In this document: positions 17,349 through 26,316 of the stretch, in pieces
How the letters are laid out: every line of letters begins with the position of its first letter
Position numbering within the stretch: position 1 is the first letter of the stretch
Assembly: GCA_036505485.1 (NCBI GenBank)
Contig: DASXTK010000310.1
Coordinates: 1-64,000, forward strand
Direction: 5' to 3'
DNA from: DASXTK01 sp036505485
Lineage (GTDB): Bacteria > Actinomycetota > Acidimicrobiia > Acidimicrobiales > VFJN01
Length of the DNA: 64,000 nucleotides
Position numbers and translations under genes: made by a program
Notes under the pieces: generated by a model
The model's input: the letters and a program-made list of their open reading frames with translations, nothing else
Databases searched by the model: none
What the model was told of the DNA's origin: nothing

Positions 17349-17968
17349 GGCTGCTGGGCCTCGCGCTCGGCCTCGCGGATCGACTCCTCGATCCCAGCCT
17401 TGGTCACTCCGCCGATGAGCTTGTCCCGCACCACACCCTGAGGGTCGATCACGTAGGTCTCGGGGACCTGGGGCACGCCGTAGGCGGTTGCGATCAGACC
17501 TTGGCCGTCGAGGACCACAGGCCACCCGCCGCCGTTCCGGTCGAAGAACTCACGAGCGACGTCGGGGTCGTTCTCGTAGAGCACGCTGACCAGCACCGCG
17601 TCACCGGTCTGGCTGTGTTCGTTGTTGAACGCCTCGAGCTGGGGATGCTCCTCGCGGCACGGCAGGCACCAGGTGGCGAAGAAGTTGACCACCACCCACT
17701 GGCCCCGGTGGTCGCCGACATCGAAGCTGCCGCCGTCCAGCGTCTCTCCGGCCAGCGGCTTGGCCGGCTTGCCGATCAAAGGTGAGGTGCCCTGGCGGTC
17801 GGTGGCCGGGTCGCGGGTGGCCAGCACCACCACGAAGGCCGCAGCCACGAGACCCACGACCAGCGAGATGGCCAGCGCGGTGTGGCGCCGGGTCGGGAGC
17901 TCTACGTCGTCGGCGTCGGGCGCCTCGTCGGCGGCGTCCACCTCTTCGACCTCGTCCACGTCGGCCAT
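17345..17968 (-). CDS. ccmG: CcmG/ResA-like thioredoxin
   Basis: A 207-residue membrane-anchored thioredoxin. After an acidic cytoplasmic tail, one membrane helix (ISLVVGLVAAAFVVVLA) leads to the thioredoxin domain with NFFATWCLPCREEHP. It would keep the apocytochrome c heme-binding cysteines reduced, with CcmH. VPQVPETYVIDPQG is the cis-Pro region. The start overlaps the ccmF stop by one base (TGATG). Confidence 0.93.
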   Translation of the reverse strand: MADVDEVEEVDAADEAPDADDVELPTRRHTALAISLVVGLVAAAFVVVLATRDPATDRQGTSPLIGKPAKPLAGETLDGGSFDVGDHRGQWVVVNFFATWCLPCREEHPQLEAFNNEHSQTGDAVLVSVLYENDPDVAREFFDRNGGGWPVVLDGQGLIATAYGVPQVPETYVIDPQGVVRDKLIGGVTKAGIEESIREAEREAQQP

Positions 17969-19989
17969 CAGACCCCCACCTCGACCTTGTCGCCGGCATC
18001 ACCAGCATCCCCGGCGTCATCGGACGCGGGCTTCGACTCGGGCTCGGTGACCCGGAGCGGCTCGGACACCGGCCGCAATGGATCACGCCGCCGCCCCGGG
18101 AACGCCGCCAGCAGGGTGCCGAACGCCATGACCCCTCCGCCGATCCACAGCCAGGCGATCAGCGGCTGGACGATCACCCGCAGGACCACCGGGTCGCCGG
18201 GCTTGGTCCCGTCGGGGGTCCGCAACAGCGCCACGAACACGTCGCGGATCGGTCCGGTGCGGATGGCCGGCGTGCCGATCTCCTGGCCCCCGCCGCTGAA
18301 CTCGGACAGCGCCGGCTCGACCAGGTGACCGTCGACCACGACCTGGGCTCGGGTGGAGGACTTGTTGGACTCCTGCACCTCACGCATGCCTTGGAAGGTG
18401 ACCTCGTGACCCGCGACCACCCGGGTGTCGCCCTCGACCATGGTCATCTCGCGGTCGATGTCGTAGCTCTTGGACGCAGCCAGGGCCACCGCGATCATCA
18501 CCACGCCCAGGTGGACGATCATGCCGCCGTTGGTGCGCCCGACCAGTCCCCGCCAGCCTTGGCGCCGGGTGGCCAGGATGACCTGACGCAACGCGGCACC
18601 GGCGGCGAACCCGCCCAGTCCGAAGGCCACCACCGGGGCCAGTCCTCGGGCGCCCAAGACGACGGCTAGCGCCATGGCCCCGACGCCGGCCCAGCCGGGC
18701 CAGAACAGCCGCTGGGACAGCAGCTCGGTCGACGCCTTGCGCCACGGCAGCACCGGCGCCACCGCCATCAGGAACAGCAGGGCCAGGCCGATGGGCAGGG
18801 TCATGCGGTCGAAGTACGGCGGCCCGACCGAGAGACGCTTGTCGTTGATGGCCTCGACGATCAGCGGGAAGACCGTTCCGACGAGGACCACGAAGGCGAA
18901 CCCGGCGAACAGCACGTTGTTGGCCAGGAACGCGCCCTCACGGGACGCGGGCGAGTCGATGCGGCCGGGGGCCCGAAGCTTGTCGCCCCGCCAACCGATC
19001 AGACCCAGCGTGACCACCACGGTGAGGCCGAAGAAGCTCAGCAGCCAGGGTCCGATGGTGCTCTGGGTGAAGGCATGGACCGAATCGAGGGTGCCGGACC
19101 GGGTCAGGAACGTGCCCAGGATGGTGAGGCTGAAGGTGGCACAGAGCAGCGACAGGTTCCAGACCCGCAGCATCCCCCGCCGTTCCTGCACCATCACCGA
19201 GTGCAGGTAAGCGGTTCCGGTCAGCCACGGCAGCAGCGAGGCGTTCTCCACCGGATCCCAGGCCCAGTAGCCACCCCACCCCAGCACCGCGTAGCTCCAC
19301 CAGGCGCCGAGGACGATCCCGATGGTGAGACAGCCCCAGGCGATCAGGGTCCAGCGCCGGGTCTCCAACAGCCAGCCCTCGCCCAGGCGCCCGGTGACCA
19401 GCGCAGCCACGGCGAAGGCGAAGGGCACGGTGAACCCCACGTAGCCTAGGTAGAGCACCGGCGGATGGATCGCCATCAGCCAGTGGTTCTGCAGCAGCGG
19501 GTTGGGGCCGGTTCCGTCGAAGCCGGCCGGCGGGCTGAACGAGTGGAACGGGTTGGCCGGGAACAGCAACAGGGCGAAGAAGAAGGTGCAGACCCCGAGC
19601 ATGGTCAGCATGGCCCAGCCGACCAGGGGGTCGGACAGGCGATGGCGGAACCGCCAGGCCACCAGCGTGGTGTAGCCGGCCAGCACCAGCACCCACAGCA
19701 GGATCGAGCCCTCCAACGCCGACCACAGGGCGGCGAAGTTGTAGAGCCGCGGGGTCTTGCTGGAGCCGACCTCGGCCACGTAGCGGACCGTGTAGTCCCG
19801 GGTGATCAGGGCCCGCTCCATGGCGGCGAAGGCGATGCCGGCGCCGAGCAGCGTCATCCACGCATAAGTGCGGCCCACCGCCAGCAGGTTGGGGCGGTTG
19901 CGCCGCAGACCGATGGCCAGGGTCAGCACCCCGCCGATCGAGGCTGCGAATCCCAGCACGATGCCGCCGGTGCCCAGCGAGGCGTTCAC
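17968..19989 (-). CDS. ccmF: CcmF heme lyase subunit
   Basis: A 673-residue polytopic membrane protein, usual for CcmF. The tryptophan-rich heme-handling signature is WGGYWAWDPVENASLLPW, and flanking histidines are present (NHWLMAIHPPVLYLG and others). CcmF joins heme from holo-CcmE to apocytochrome c. The C-terminal extension ends in acidic/Gly/Ala repeats (DDAGDAGDAGD). GTG 19989 overlaps ccmE as GTGA. Confidence 0.96.
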   Translation of the reverse strand: MNASLGTGGIVLGFAASIGGVLTLAIGLRRNRPNLLAVGRTYAWMTLLGAGIAFAAMERALITRDYTVRYVAEVGSSKTPRLYNFAALWSALEGSILLWVLVLAGYTTLVAWRFRHRLSDPLVGWAMLTMLGVCTFFFALLLFPANPFHSFSPPAGFDGTGPNPLLQNHWLMAIHPPVLYLGYVGFTVPFAFAVAALVTGRLGEGWLLETRRWTLIAWGCLTIGIVLGAWWSYAVLGWGGYWAWDPVENASLLPWLTGTAYLHSVMVQERRGMLRVWNLSLLCATFSLTILGTFLTRSGTLDSVHAFTQSTIGPWLLSFFGLTVVVTLGLIGWRGDKLRAPGRIDSPASREGAFLANNVLFAGFAFVVLVGTVFPLIVEAINDKRLSVGPPYFDRMTLPIGLALLFLMAVAPVLPWRKASTELLSQRLFWPGWAGVGAMALAVVLGARGLAPVVAFGLGGFAAGAALRQVILATRRQGWRGLVGRTNGGMIVHLGVVMIAVALAASKSYDIDREMTMVEGDTRVVAGHEVTFQGMREVQESNKSSTRAQVVVDGHLVEPALSEFSGGGQEIGTPAIRTGPIRDVFVALLRTPDGTKPGDPVVLRVIVQPLIAWLWIGGGVMAFGTLLAAFPGRRRDPLRPVSEPLRVTEPESKPASDDAGDAGDAGDKVEVGV

Positions 19990-20543
19990 GGGTTCGAGCT
20001 CCCGCCTTCGCTGTTGCTGTCCGAGCCTTTGTCGGCGTTGGACATCCGCTGGTCGTAGTCGTCGCGGGCCTTGTACTCCGAGGAGTGCTTGATCAGCATG
20101 TGGTCGCTGTCGAAGAACTCGCCCGAGGCGTCCCAATGGCCTTCGAGCACCACCGGGATGCCCGGCTCGAACATGTCCTGCGCGTCGCCGGAGTGGTGGA
20201 CCGGAACGGTCACGCCGTTGTAGGTGACATCGAAGTTCACCCCGTCGTCGGTTCGGACCGCACCGTCGACCACCTCACCCTGGAGCCGGAAGCGCTTGTC
20301 GCCCAGGTCGGCCTTCTGGGCCACCGCCTCGTCGGCGTTGAGGAAGTACAAGGTGGCGTCGGTCAGCCCCTTGACCACCAGCCAGCCCATGGCCACCAGC
20401 GCGATCCCCACCACCGCCAGCGGCAGCCAGCGGCGACGACTCGGATCCCGGGGCCGGGGCGCCGGCGCCAGGTCGATGTCGTCATCGCTGGGGACCTGGT
20501 CCGGGTCGTCGACGACGGTGCGGGTGCGGGGGGTCAGCTCCAC
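19986..20543 (-). CDS. ccmE: CcmE heme chaperone
   Basis: A 185-residue protein: one membrane helix (WLPLAVVGIALVAMGWLVV) and an OB-like beta barrel with FRLQGEVVDGAV and VTVPVHHSGDAQDMF. The heme-binding stretch is LIKHSSEYKARD: the covalent His and the conserved Tyr three residues on are present, although the usual HDENY is HSSEY. It carries heme from CcmABCD to CcmF. GTG 20543 is the chosen start; it overlaps the end of ccmD by ten bases. Confidence 0.93.
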   Translation of the reverse strand: MELTPRTRTVVDDPDQVPSDDDIDLAPAPRPRDPSRRRWLPLAVVGIALVAMGWLVVKGLTDATLYFLNADEAVAQKADLGDKRFRLQGEVVDGAVRTDDGVNFDVTYNGVTVPVHHSGDAQDMFEPGIPVVLEGHWDASGEFFDSDHMLIKHSSEYKARDDYDQRMSNADKGSDSNSEGGSSNP

Positions 20544-20689
20544 CGGCGGTCTCCCGGGGGGACCCGGCGTGACAGCTTGCGGCCCCGACGCAGCGTGGCG
20601 AAGGCGTACACCCCCACCAACCCGATGGCCCCCAGCCACCCGGTGGCGACATAGCCGGGGTAGTCCATTGCGAGGAGCATGCTGGTCAT
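20534..20689 (-). CDS. ccmD: CcmD-like small membrane protein
   Basis: A 51-residue protein with one membrane helix (YVATGWLGAIGLVGVYAF) followed by a basic tail (TLRRGRKLSRR). That design and its position between ccmC and ccmE are those of CcmD, which helps release holo-CcmE. ATG 20689 overlaps the ccmC stop as ATGA. Too short and diverged to identify by sequence alone. Confidence 0.82.
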   Translation of the reverse strand: MTSMLLAMDYPGYVATGWLGAIGLVGVYAFATLRRGRKLSRRVPPGDRRWS

Positions 20690-21486
20690 ACCGGCTGGGC
20701 CTCCGTCGTCTTCGTGGTCTGGGGGACGCCGGCTTCGGCCCGGCGGGCCGCTACCGCGGCCTCGAGATCGTGCTGTTCGACCTGCTGCTCCAGCCAGGCC
20801 ACCCGGAAGCGGTGGATGAGGAGCCAAGCGAAGACCAGGGCTCCGGCGAGCATCCCCACGGCGAAGGCGGTCAGCATCTCGCCCTCGATCGACGGCTCGA
20901 GCTTCATCAGGGTCGAGGTCTGGTGCAGGGACCGCCACCACTCCACCGAGCGGTTGACGATGATGACGTTGGGCACCAGTAGGAGGCCCATCACGGCGGC
21001 CCGGGCCGACCCGGCCGGCGAGATCTCCACCCGGCGCAGGGCCAGATAGCCCACCAGCATCACCGCCAGCAGGGCGGTCGACGTGAGCCGGGCGTCCCAG
21101 GTCCAGAACGTGCCCCAGGTGACGTTGCCCCACAGCGAACCGGTGACCAGGGTGATGGTCACGAAGACCAGGCCCAGCTCGGCACTGGCCGCAGCCAGCG
21201 CGTCCCAGCCCCGGCTGCGGCGGCGCAGCCACATGCCCGACGCGAAGGCGGTGAGGAAGCAGCCGGTGTAGGCCAGGATCGCCGACGGCACGTGCACGTA
21301 GAAGAGCCGCACCGCATCGCTTTGGTTGACGTCGGGCGGGCTCCACACCAGGCCGTAGAGCGCCCAGAGCACCAGCGTGGCCAGGGCCGCCAGCCCCAAC
21401 ACCCGGGTGGCCGGCGAGCCGGTGTGGTCCGGGGCGGTGGTGTCGACGTCGACGTCGGCGTCGAGGTCGGGGGAACGGTCGGTCAC
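20686..21486 (-). CDS. ccmC: CcmC heme-delivery protein
   Basis: A 266-residue protein with about six membrane segments. The WWD-type motif is WGTFWTWDARLTS, with histidines in RLFYVHVPSAILAY and RSLHQTSTLMK. CcmC loads heme onto CcmE. The N-terminus is unusually acidic (DLDADVDVDTTAPD) before the first helix. GTG 21486 overlaps ccmB as GTGA. Confidence 0.95.
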   Translation of the reverse strand: MTDRSPDLDADVDVDTTAPDHTGSPATRVLGLAALATLVLWALYGLVWSPPDVNQSDAVRLFYVHVPSAILAYTGCFLTAFASGMWLRRRSRGWDALAAASAELGLVFVTITLVTGSLWGNVTWGTFWTWDARLTSTALLAVMLVGYLALRRVEISPAGSARAAVMGLLLVPNVIIVNRSVEWWRSLHQTSTLMKLEPSIEGEMLTAFAVGMLAGALVFAWLLIHRFRVAWLEQQVEQHDLEAAVAARRAEAGVPQTTKTTEAQPV

Positions 21487-22151
21487 GAGTCCTCCAGGAG
21501 TGCGCCGTAGGCGAGGGATCCGGCGACGAGGTAGACGACAGCGAATCCGCCGACCAGACCGCACCAGGCCCAGCCTGCGGTGACAGTGGTTCCGAGCGCC
21601 GACTCGAACGCCCGGGTGGCACCGATCAGGACCGGGGCCAGCACCGGTAGGAGGAGCACCGGCAGCAGCGTGTCCCGCGCCCGCAGCCCTCCCACCAGAG
21701 CGCCGTACAAGGTACCGGCGGCAGCGATCGCCACGGTAGCGGCGACCAGGGTGGCCGCCAGCAGACCGAAGCCGCTGAGCTCGGCGTCGTAGAGCACGGC
21801 CACGCCGACGGCCAGCAGGATCTCCAGGGCCAGCAGCTCGGCGGCGACCGCCGCCACCTTGCCGAGGAACACCGCCGGGGGTTCGAGTCCGGACAGGCGG
21901 AGCGCGTCGCGGGTGCCGTCGGCGTCGTCGAGCGCGGCGCTGCGATTGATGGCGAGGACCCCGGCCAGCAGGACCGCCACCCAGTACAGCCCCGGGGTGG
22001 CCTTCTCCAGGATGCCCCGGTCGGGGTCCAGGGCGAAGGCGAACAGCAGCAGGATCAGCACCGCGAACGGAGCGACCTGGTTGGCGGTCACCCGGCTCCG
22101 GAGCTCGATGCGCAGGTCGCGCTCGGCCACGAGGGCGATGTCACGCCACAC
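21483..22151 (-). CDS. ccmB: CcmB ABC transporter permease
   Basis: A 222-residue six-helix permease of the CcmAB complex, beginning WRDIALVAERDLRIELRSR, the conserved N-terminus. CcmAB uses ATP to release heme-bound CcmE from CcmC. GTG 22151 overlaps the end of ccmA by 11 bases in another frame. Confidence 0.92.
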   Translation of the reverse strand: MWRDIALVAERDLRIELRSRVTANQVAPFAVLILLLFAFALDPDRGILEKATPGLYWVAVLLAGVLAINRSAALDDADGTRDALRLSGLEPPAVFLGKVAAVAAELLALEILLAVGVAVLYDAELSGFGLLAATLVAATVAIAAAGTLYGALVGGLRARDTLLPVLLLPVLAPVLIGATRAFESALGTTVTAGWAWCGLVGGFAVVYLVAGSLAYGALLEDS

Positions 22152-22827
22152 CGGCGGCCTCCCGGCTGGGGCTCGGGTCAGGGTCCGCGGTAAGACCTGC
22201 CACGCCGCCGATCAACTCGACCGTACGGTCGGCCAGGGCTTCGGCCCGGTCCAGCTCGTGGGACGAGAACAAGACGGTCGCCCCTTGCTTGGCGGCTTGG
22301 CGGACCAGACCGTCGAGCTGGTCGCGGGTGTCGCGGTCCAGCCCGGCGTGGGGCTCGTCCAGCAGCCACAGCTCGGGTCGACGGGCCAGCAGACAGGCCA
22401 GCGAGGTGCGCCGGCGTTGTCCGGCCGACAGTCGCCGCACGGGAACCTTCCCCAAAGTTCCGTCGAGCCCGACCACGGCCAGCGCGGCGTCGATCTCGGC
22501 CCGGCTGGCCCGGCAGGCTCTGCCCCAGAACCGCACGTTCTCGTCGGCGGTGAGGTCGTCGTAGAGCCCGGTGGAGTGGGCCAACAACCCGACCCGGGAG
22601 CGCACCGGCCGCGGGTCCTGGCACAGGTCGAAGCCCAGGACGACGGCGTCACCCGACACCACCGGGACCAGCCCGGCGCAGGCGCGCAGCAACGTGGTCT
22701 TACCTGCGCCGTTGGGGCCGCGGAGGAGGACGATCTGACCCCGGGCGACATCCAAGTCGATCCCGGCGAGGGCTGGGAACCGTCCGAGCAGGGCAACCGC
22801 AGCACGGAAGTGAACAACCAGCTCCAT
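22141..22827 (-). CDS. ccmA: CcmA ABC transporter ATPase
   Basis: A 228-residue ATPase: Walker A RGPNGAGKTTLLRACAG, signature RRLSAGQRRRTSLACLLA, Walker B LWLLDEPHAGLD, and the SSHE histidine switch. ATG 22827 was chosen over an extension to 22899. It is the first gene of the nine-gene ccm operon, in which every junction overlaps. Confidence 0.94.
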   Translation of the reverse strand: MELVVHFRAAVALLGRFPALAGIDLDVARGQIVLLRGPNGAGKTTLLRACAGLVPVVSGDAVVLGFDLCQDPRPVRSRVGLLAHSTGLYDDLTADENVRFWGRACRASRAEIDAALAVVGLDGTLGKVPVRRLSAGQRRRTSLACLLARRPELWLLDEPHAGLDRDTRDQLDGLVRQAAKQGATVLFSSHELDRAEALADRTVELIGGVAGLTADPDPSPSREAAGVA

Positions 22828-22953
22828 GGCGATTGCCTGAGGGTACTGAGGCCGTTTCCACTGGACCAAGACGCGTCGGCCTGATGTGACCGCCGACACG
22901 CCCGGTGGCGGTGCTCCAAGGGGTGGGGGTGGGCGGGGTTAGCCTGCCCGGCG

Positions 22954-23874
22954 ATGCGATTGGCCCGGGTCCTGGGTGCGATCGGACGTACCTGCATCAC
23001 CGCGGGCGTGCTGATCCTCCTCTTCGTCGCGTACCAGCTCTGGGGTACCGGCCTGCACGAGGCCCGGGCCCAGAGCGCGCTCGAGGACGAGTTCGCCGAC
23101 GACCTGGCCAGCGCCGGCGCCGCTTCGACCGACGGCACGGACGGGGTTCCCGGCGACAACGCCAACGCGCGGCCGGCCACCACCGTTCCGCCGTCTCCCC
23201 CGTCGCCCGACGAGGGTGGAGCGGTGGCCCACATCGTGATCCCCGCCATCGGCGTGGACAAGATCGTGGTGGAGGGCGTGACGGTCGACGACCTCAAGCG
23301 GGGACCCGGCCACTACCCCGACAGCCCGGTCCCCGGCCAGCCCGGCAACGCCGCCATCGCCGGCCACCGGACCACGTACGGGGCGCCGTTCAATCGCATC
23401 GACGAGCTGTCCGAGGGCGACGAGATCCTGATCACGACCCTGCAAGGCTCGTTCCGCTACAAGGTCAGCGAGCAGCAGATCGTCAGCCCGGACCAGGTCG
23501 AGGTGCTCAACGACTTCGGCGACAACCGGCTCACGCTCACTGCCTGTAACCCCAAGTACTCGGCCCGCGAGCGCATCGTCATCGTGGCCAAGCTGGCCGA
23601 GGAACCGACGCCGGCACCGCCCACCACCGCACCCGCACCGTCCTCCGAGCCCGACCAGCCGGTCTCATTGGACGGCGGCCTGTCAGGCGAGCGGGCATCG
23701 GCGTGGCCCGCGGTGTTGTTGGGCCTGGCTTGCGCCCTGATCTGGCTGGCCGCCTGGATCGCTACCAAGTTCACCAAGAAGATCGTTGCCTACGGCGTCG
23801 GCGGCCCGATCTTCTTCGTTGTCCTGTTCTTCTTCTACGAGAGCTTCTACCGCCTGTTGCCGGCCAACTTCTGA
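22954..23874 (+). CDS. sortase (class E/D-like), catalytically complete
   Basis: A 306-residue transpeptidase that links surface proteins to the cell wall or pili. One N-terminal membrane helix (CITAGVLILLFVAYQLWG) precedes the sortase barrel. All catalytic residues are present: His138 in IAGHRTTYG, Cys198 in TLTACNP, Arg205 in KYSARERI. After the barrel there are a Pro-rich linker and two C-terminal membrane helices, as in some actinobacterial sortases. No LPXTG-type substrate is next to it. It gives a direct contrast with the residue-depleted sortase fold at 46,046-47,014. Confidence 0.92.
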   Translation: MRLARVLGAIGRTCITAGVLILLFVAYQLWGTGLHEARAQSALEDEFADDLASAGAASTDGTDGVPGDNANARPATTVPPSPPSPDEGGAVAHIVIPAIGVDKIVVEGVTVDDLKRGPGHYPDSPVPGQPGNAAIAGHRTTYGAPFNRIDELSEGDEILITTLQGSFRYKVSEQQIVSPDQVEVLNDFGDNRLTLTACNPKYSARERIVIVAKLAEEPTPAPPTTAPAPSSEPDQPVSLDGGLSGERASAWPAVLLGLACALIWLAAWIATKFTKKIVAYGVGGPIFFVVLFFFYESFYRLLPANF

Positions 23875-23888
23875 TCAAGAATGGGGGC

Positions 23889-24869
23889 GTGCGCAAGCTC
23901 GCCGTCGTTCTCGTATTACTCGTTTCCGTCGCCTGCTCCAGTGGTGACGACGATGGCGGACCGGGTGGCACGTCGACGCCATCGGAAGCCACCGCGGCCG
24001 AGGTGCGGGACGAGACGTTCACGATCACCGATGCCCAGGTCGGCGAGCTCACCTTCGACGCTCTGGTGGCCGGCGATCCGGACGCCGCGGCCGACGGTCG
24101 CCTGGTCCTGCTGCTGCACGGCTTCCCGGAGTCGGCCGAGTCGTACCGCGAGATGCTGCCGCCGCTGGCCGACGCCGGGTACTACGCCGTCGCTCCCTCC
24201 CAGCGGGGCTACTCGCCCGGAGCCCGACCCCCGGCAGTCGAGGACTACAACATCCTGCGGCTGGTCGAGGACGCAGTGGCCATCGCCGACGTCGCCGGCG
24301 CCGACACCTTCCACATCGTGGGCCACGACTGGGGCGGAGCCGTGGCCTGGGTGACCGCCGCCGTCCATCCCGAGGAGGTGACCAGCCTCACCGCTCTGTC
24401 GACCCCGCACCCCGACGCCATCAGCAACGCCATGTCCGACCCGGCCGGCGAGCAGTCGCAGCTGTCGGGGTACATGGAAACGTTCCGGGCGCCCGGCAGC
24501 GAGCAGGTGTTCCTGGAGGACGGCGCCGACACGTTCGTGACCGCCTTCAGCTCCGCGGGACTGCCCACCGACAAGGCCGAGGTCTACGCCGAGCTGCTGG
24601 CCACCCCCGAGGCGCTGGGCGCGGCCCTGAACTGGTACCGCGCCAACCCGCTGCCCACCGATCTGCGGATCGGGCCGACAAAAGTGCCGACCCTGTACGT
24701 CTGGGGCACCGAAGACCTGGCCTTCGCCCGCAGCACCGCCGAAGCCACCGCGGCCCTGGTCGAGGCCCCGTACACGTTCAAGGAGCTACAGGGACGCGGC
24801 CACTGGCTCCCCGAAGAGGCCCCCGACGACCTCACTCCCCTGCTCCTCGACCACCTCGGCGGGCGGTAG
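23889..24869 (+). CDS. alpha/beta hydrolase lipoprotein, epoxide-hydrolase-like
   Basis: A 326-residue enzyme. The signal ends in the lipobox VSVACSS, so it is attached to the outer face of the membrane. The fold shows the oxyanion loop LLLHGFPESAESYR, the nucleophile elbow VGHDWGGAVAW with Asp rather than Ser (as in epoxide hydrolases and haloalkane dehalogenases), acid WGTEDLAF, and His in GRGHWLPEE. An exported lipid-anchored form is less usual than the cytosolic one. GTG 23889 gives the complete signal peptide. Downstream of the sortase on the same strand. Confidence 0.85.
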   Translation: MRKLAVVLVLLVSVACSSGDDDGGPGGTSTPSEATAAEVRDETFTITDAQVGELTFDALVAGDPDAAADGRLVLLLHGFPESAESYREMLPPLADAGYYAVAPSQRGYSPGARPPAVEDYNILRLVEDAVAIADVAGADTFHIVGHDWGGAVAWVTAAVHPEEVTSLTALSTPHPDAISNAMSDPAGEQSQLSGYMETFRAPGSEQVFLEDGADTFVTAFSSAGLPTDKAEVYAELLATPEALGAALNWYRANPLPTDLRIGPTKVPTLYVWGTEDLAFARSTAEATAALVEAPYTFKELQGRGHWLPEEAPDDLTPLLLDHLGGR

Positions 24870-24873
24870 CTCG

Positions 24874-24922
24874 GAAATTGAGGCGTTTCTCGCGCTTATA
24901 GCGCGGCAAACGCCTCAGTTTC
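24874..24922. repeat. palindromic repeat, family A copy 3
   Basis: Arms at 24,874-24,895 and 24,901-24,922 around TTATA. It has the same asymmetric core as copies 1 and 4 (TCTCGCGC against GCGCGGCA). It lies between the convergent hydrolase and Rrf2 genes, four bases after the hydrolase stop. Confidence 0.9.
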
Positions 24923-24998
24923 GGCGAGGTCGACCTGGGAAGCCGAAGCCGACCTGCCGACCCGGGGCCGCGGCGTTAGGCCGCGGCGGCCGGACGGG

Positions 24999-25409
24999 TC
25001 ACTGGCTCAGTGCTTCCGTGTCGGACGTCCCCCCGGCGTCTGTCACCAGCCCCGCCACGGTGATCTGCTCGGCCGCGTCCATGTAGCCGTCGACCAGGGT
25101 CCGCCAGACCGGCGCCAGCTCGTCGCTGCCCTGGGGGGTGGGCACGCTGGGCGACTCCCCGTCGAGCACTCGGATCACGTCGGCCACGGTGATGGTGTCG
25201 GGTGGCCGGGCCAGCCAGTAGCCGCCCTGGCCGCCACGCTTGGAATCGACCAGGCCGGCCCGGCGCAGCTCCCCCAGCACCACCTCGAGGAACCCCACCG
25301 ACAGATGGTGGCAGCGGGCGATGGCCTCGCCCTTCATCGGCTCGTCTCGAGCATCGGCCAGGACCACGAGGGCCCGTAACCCGTAGCTGACTCGTGCGGT
25401 GATGCGCAT
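24999..25409 (-). CDS. Rrf2-family regulator
   Basis: A 136-residue winged-helix regulator: MRITARVSYGLRALVVLAD, the recognition region HLSVGFLEVVLGELRRAGLV, and the wing KRGGQGGYWLARP are all Rrf2 hallmarks. The three Fe-S cysteines of IscR-type members are missing from the C-terminal part, so it is more like CymR, which senses cysteine metabolism. Downstream of the ssuABC-like genes on the same strand, it probably controls sulfur acquisition; that is inference. Confidence 0.9.
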   Translation of the reverse strand: MRITARVSYGLRALVVLADARDEPMKGEAIARCHHLSVGFLEVVLGELRRAGLVDSKRGGQGGYWLARPPDTITVADVIRVLDGESPSVPTPQGSDELAPVWRTLVDGYMDAAEQITVAGLVTDAGGTSDTEALSQ

Positions 25410-25458
25410 GCGGCGGCGGCGCCTCCGGTCTTCGTCGGTGTTGGGTCAGGTCAACAGG

Positions 25459-26316
25459 TCAAGCGGTGGCCGCGTCCACCAGGCCCCAGCGGTGGCGGAT
25501 GGAACGGTCGAGGGTGCCGAACACCGCAGAGTCGACCGCGACGCCGATGACCAGGATCACGATCATCCACGCCATCAGCCCGGCCATGTCCCGCAGGGAA
25601 CGGGCGTTGGTCATGAGCGCACCGATCGACGGCTTCCCGGCGATGGTGACGAGCAGCTCCCCGGCCATGAGGCTGCGCCAGGCGAAGGCCCAGCCCTGCT
25701 TCAGCCCACCCGCGAACGAGGGCAGCGATGCCGGCAGCACGATGTGCCAGTAGGACCGGAGGCCACGGGCGCCGAGCACCCGGCCGGCCCGCAGCAGGAT
25801 CGGCGGGATCTGATCGGCCCCGGCAATGAGCCCGTTGGCGATGGCCGGCGCCGCCCCCAGCACGACCACGAAGGTGATCGCGGAGTCGGACAGCTGGAAC
25901 AGGATCACCGCGAACGGGAACCACACGATCGACGGCATGGTCTGCAGACCGGTGATCAGCGACCCGAAGGCGCTGCGCAGGAACCGCACCCGAGCCACCA
26001 GGCTGCCGACGATGACCCCGATGACCAGCGCCACCGCGTAGCCCTTGAGGGCCCGCTCCATGGTCAGCCGCACCGCCTTCCACACGGTGCCGTTCTGAAT
26101 CTGCTCCCACAGTTCCGGGAACACCTTGCCGGGGCCGGGCAGCAGGTACTCCGGCTTCCAGTTCGACCACACGACGCACTGCCACAGGAACAGCGCCAGG
26201 GCGATGGCCGCCAGCTTGGGCCAAGTGGCGCTCCACAGCCGCCGGATCACCGGCTCGTGCTTGACGTCGATGGTCTCGAGGGCGTCGAGCCCGGCCAACT
26301 CCTCAGCTGTGCGCAT
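25459..26316 (-). CDS. ssuC: SsuC-like ABC permease
   Basis: A 285-residue permease with six hydrophobic segments of the nitrate/sulfonate/taurine group. The EAA loop is RVLGARGLRSYWHIVLPASLP, and WRSLMAGELL follows. It forms the channel for the SsuA-type binding protein. It overlaps ssuB by 14 bases. The substrate could be alkanesulfonate, taurine or another organosulfur compound; the sulfur genes around it favour sulfonates. Confidence 0.9.
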   Translation of the reverse strand: MRTAEELAGLDALETIDVKHEPVIRRLWSATWPKLAAIALALFLWQCVVWSNWKPEYLLPGPGKVFPELWEQIQNGTVWKAVRLTMERALKGYAVALVIGVIVGSLVARVRFLRSAFGSLITGLQTMPSIVWFPFAVILFQLSDSAITFVVVLGAAPAIANGLIAGADQIPPILLRAGRVLGARGLRSYWHIVLPASLPSFAGGLKQGWAFAWRSLMAGELLVTIAGKPSIGALMTNARSLRDMAGLMAWMIVILVIGVAVDSAVFGTLDRSIRHRWGLVDAATA

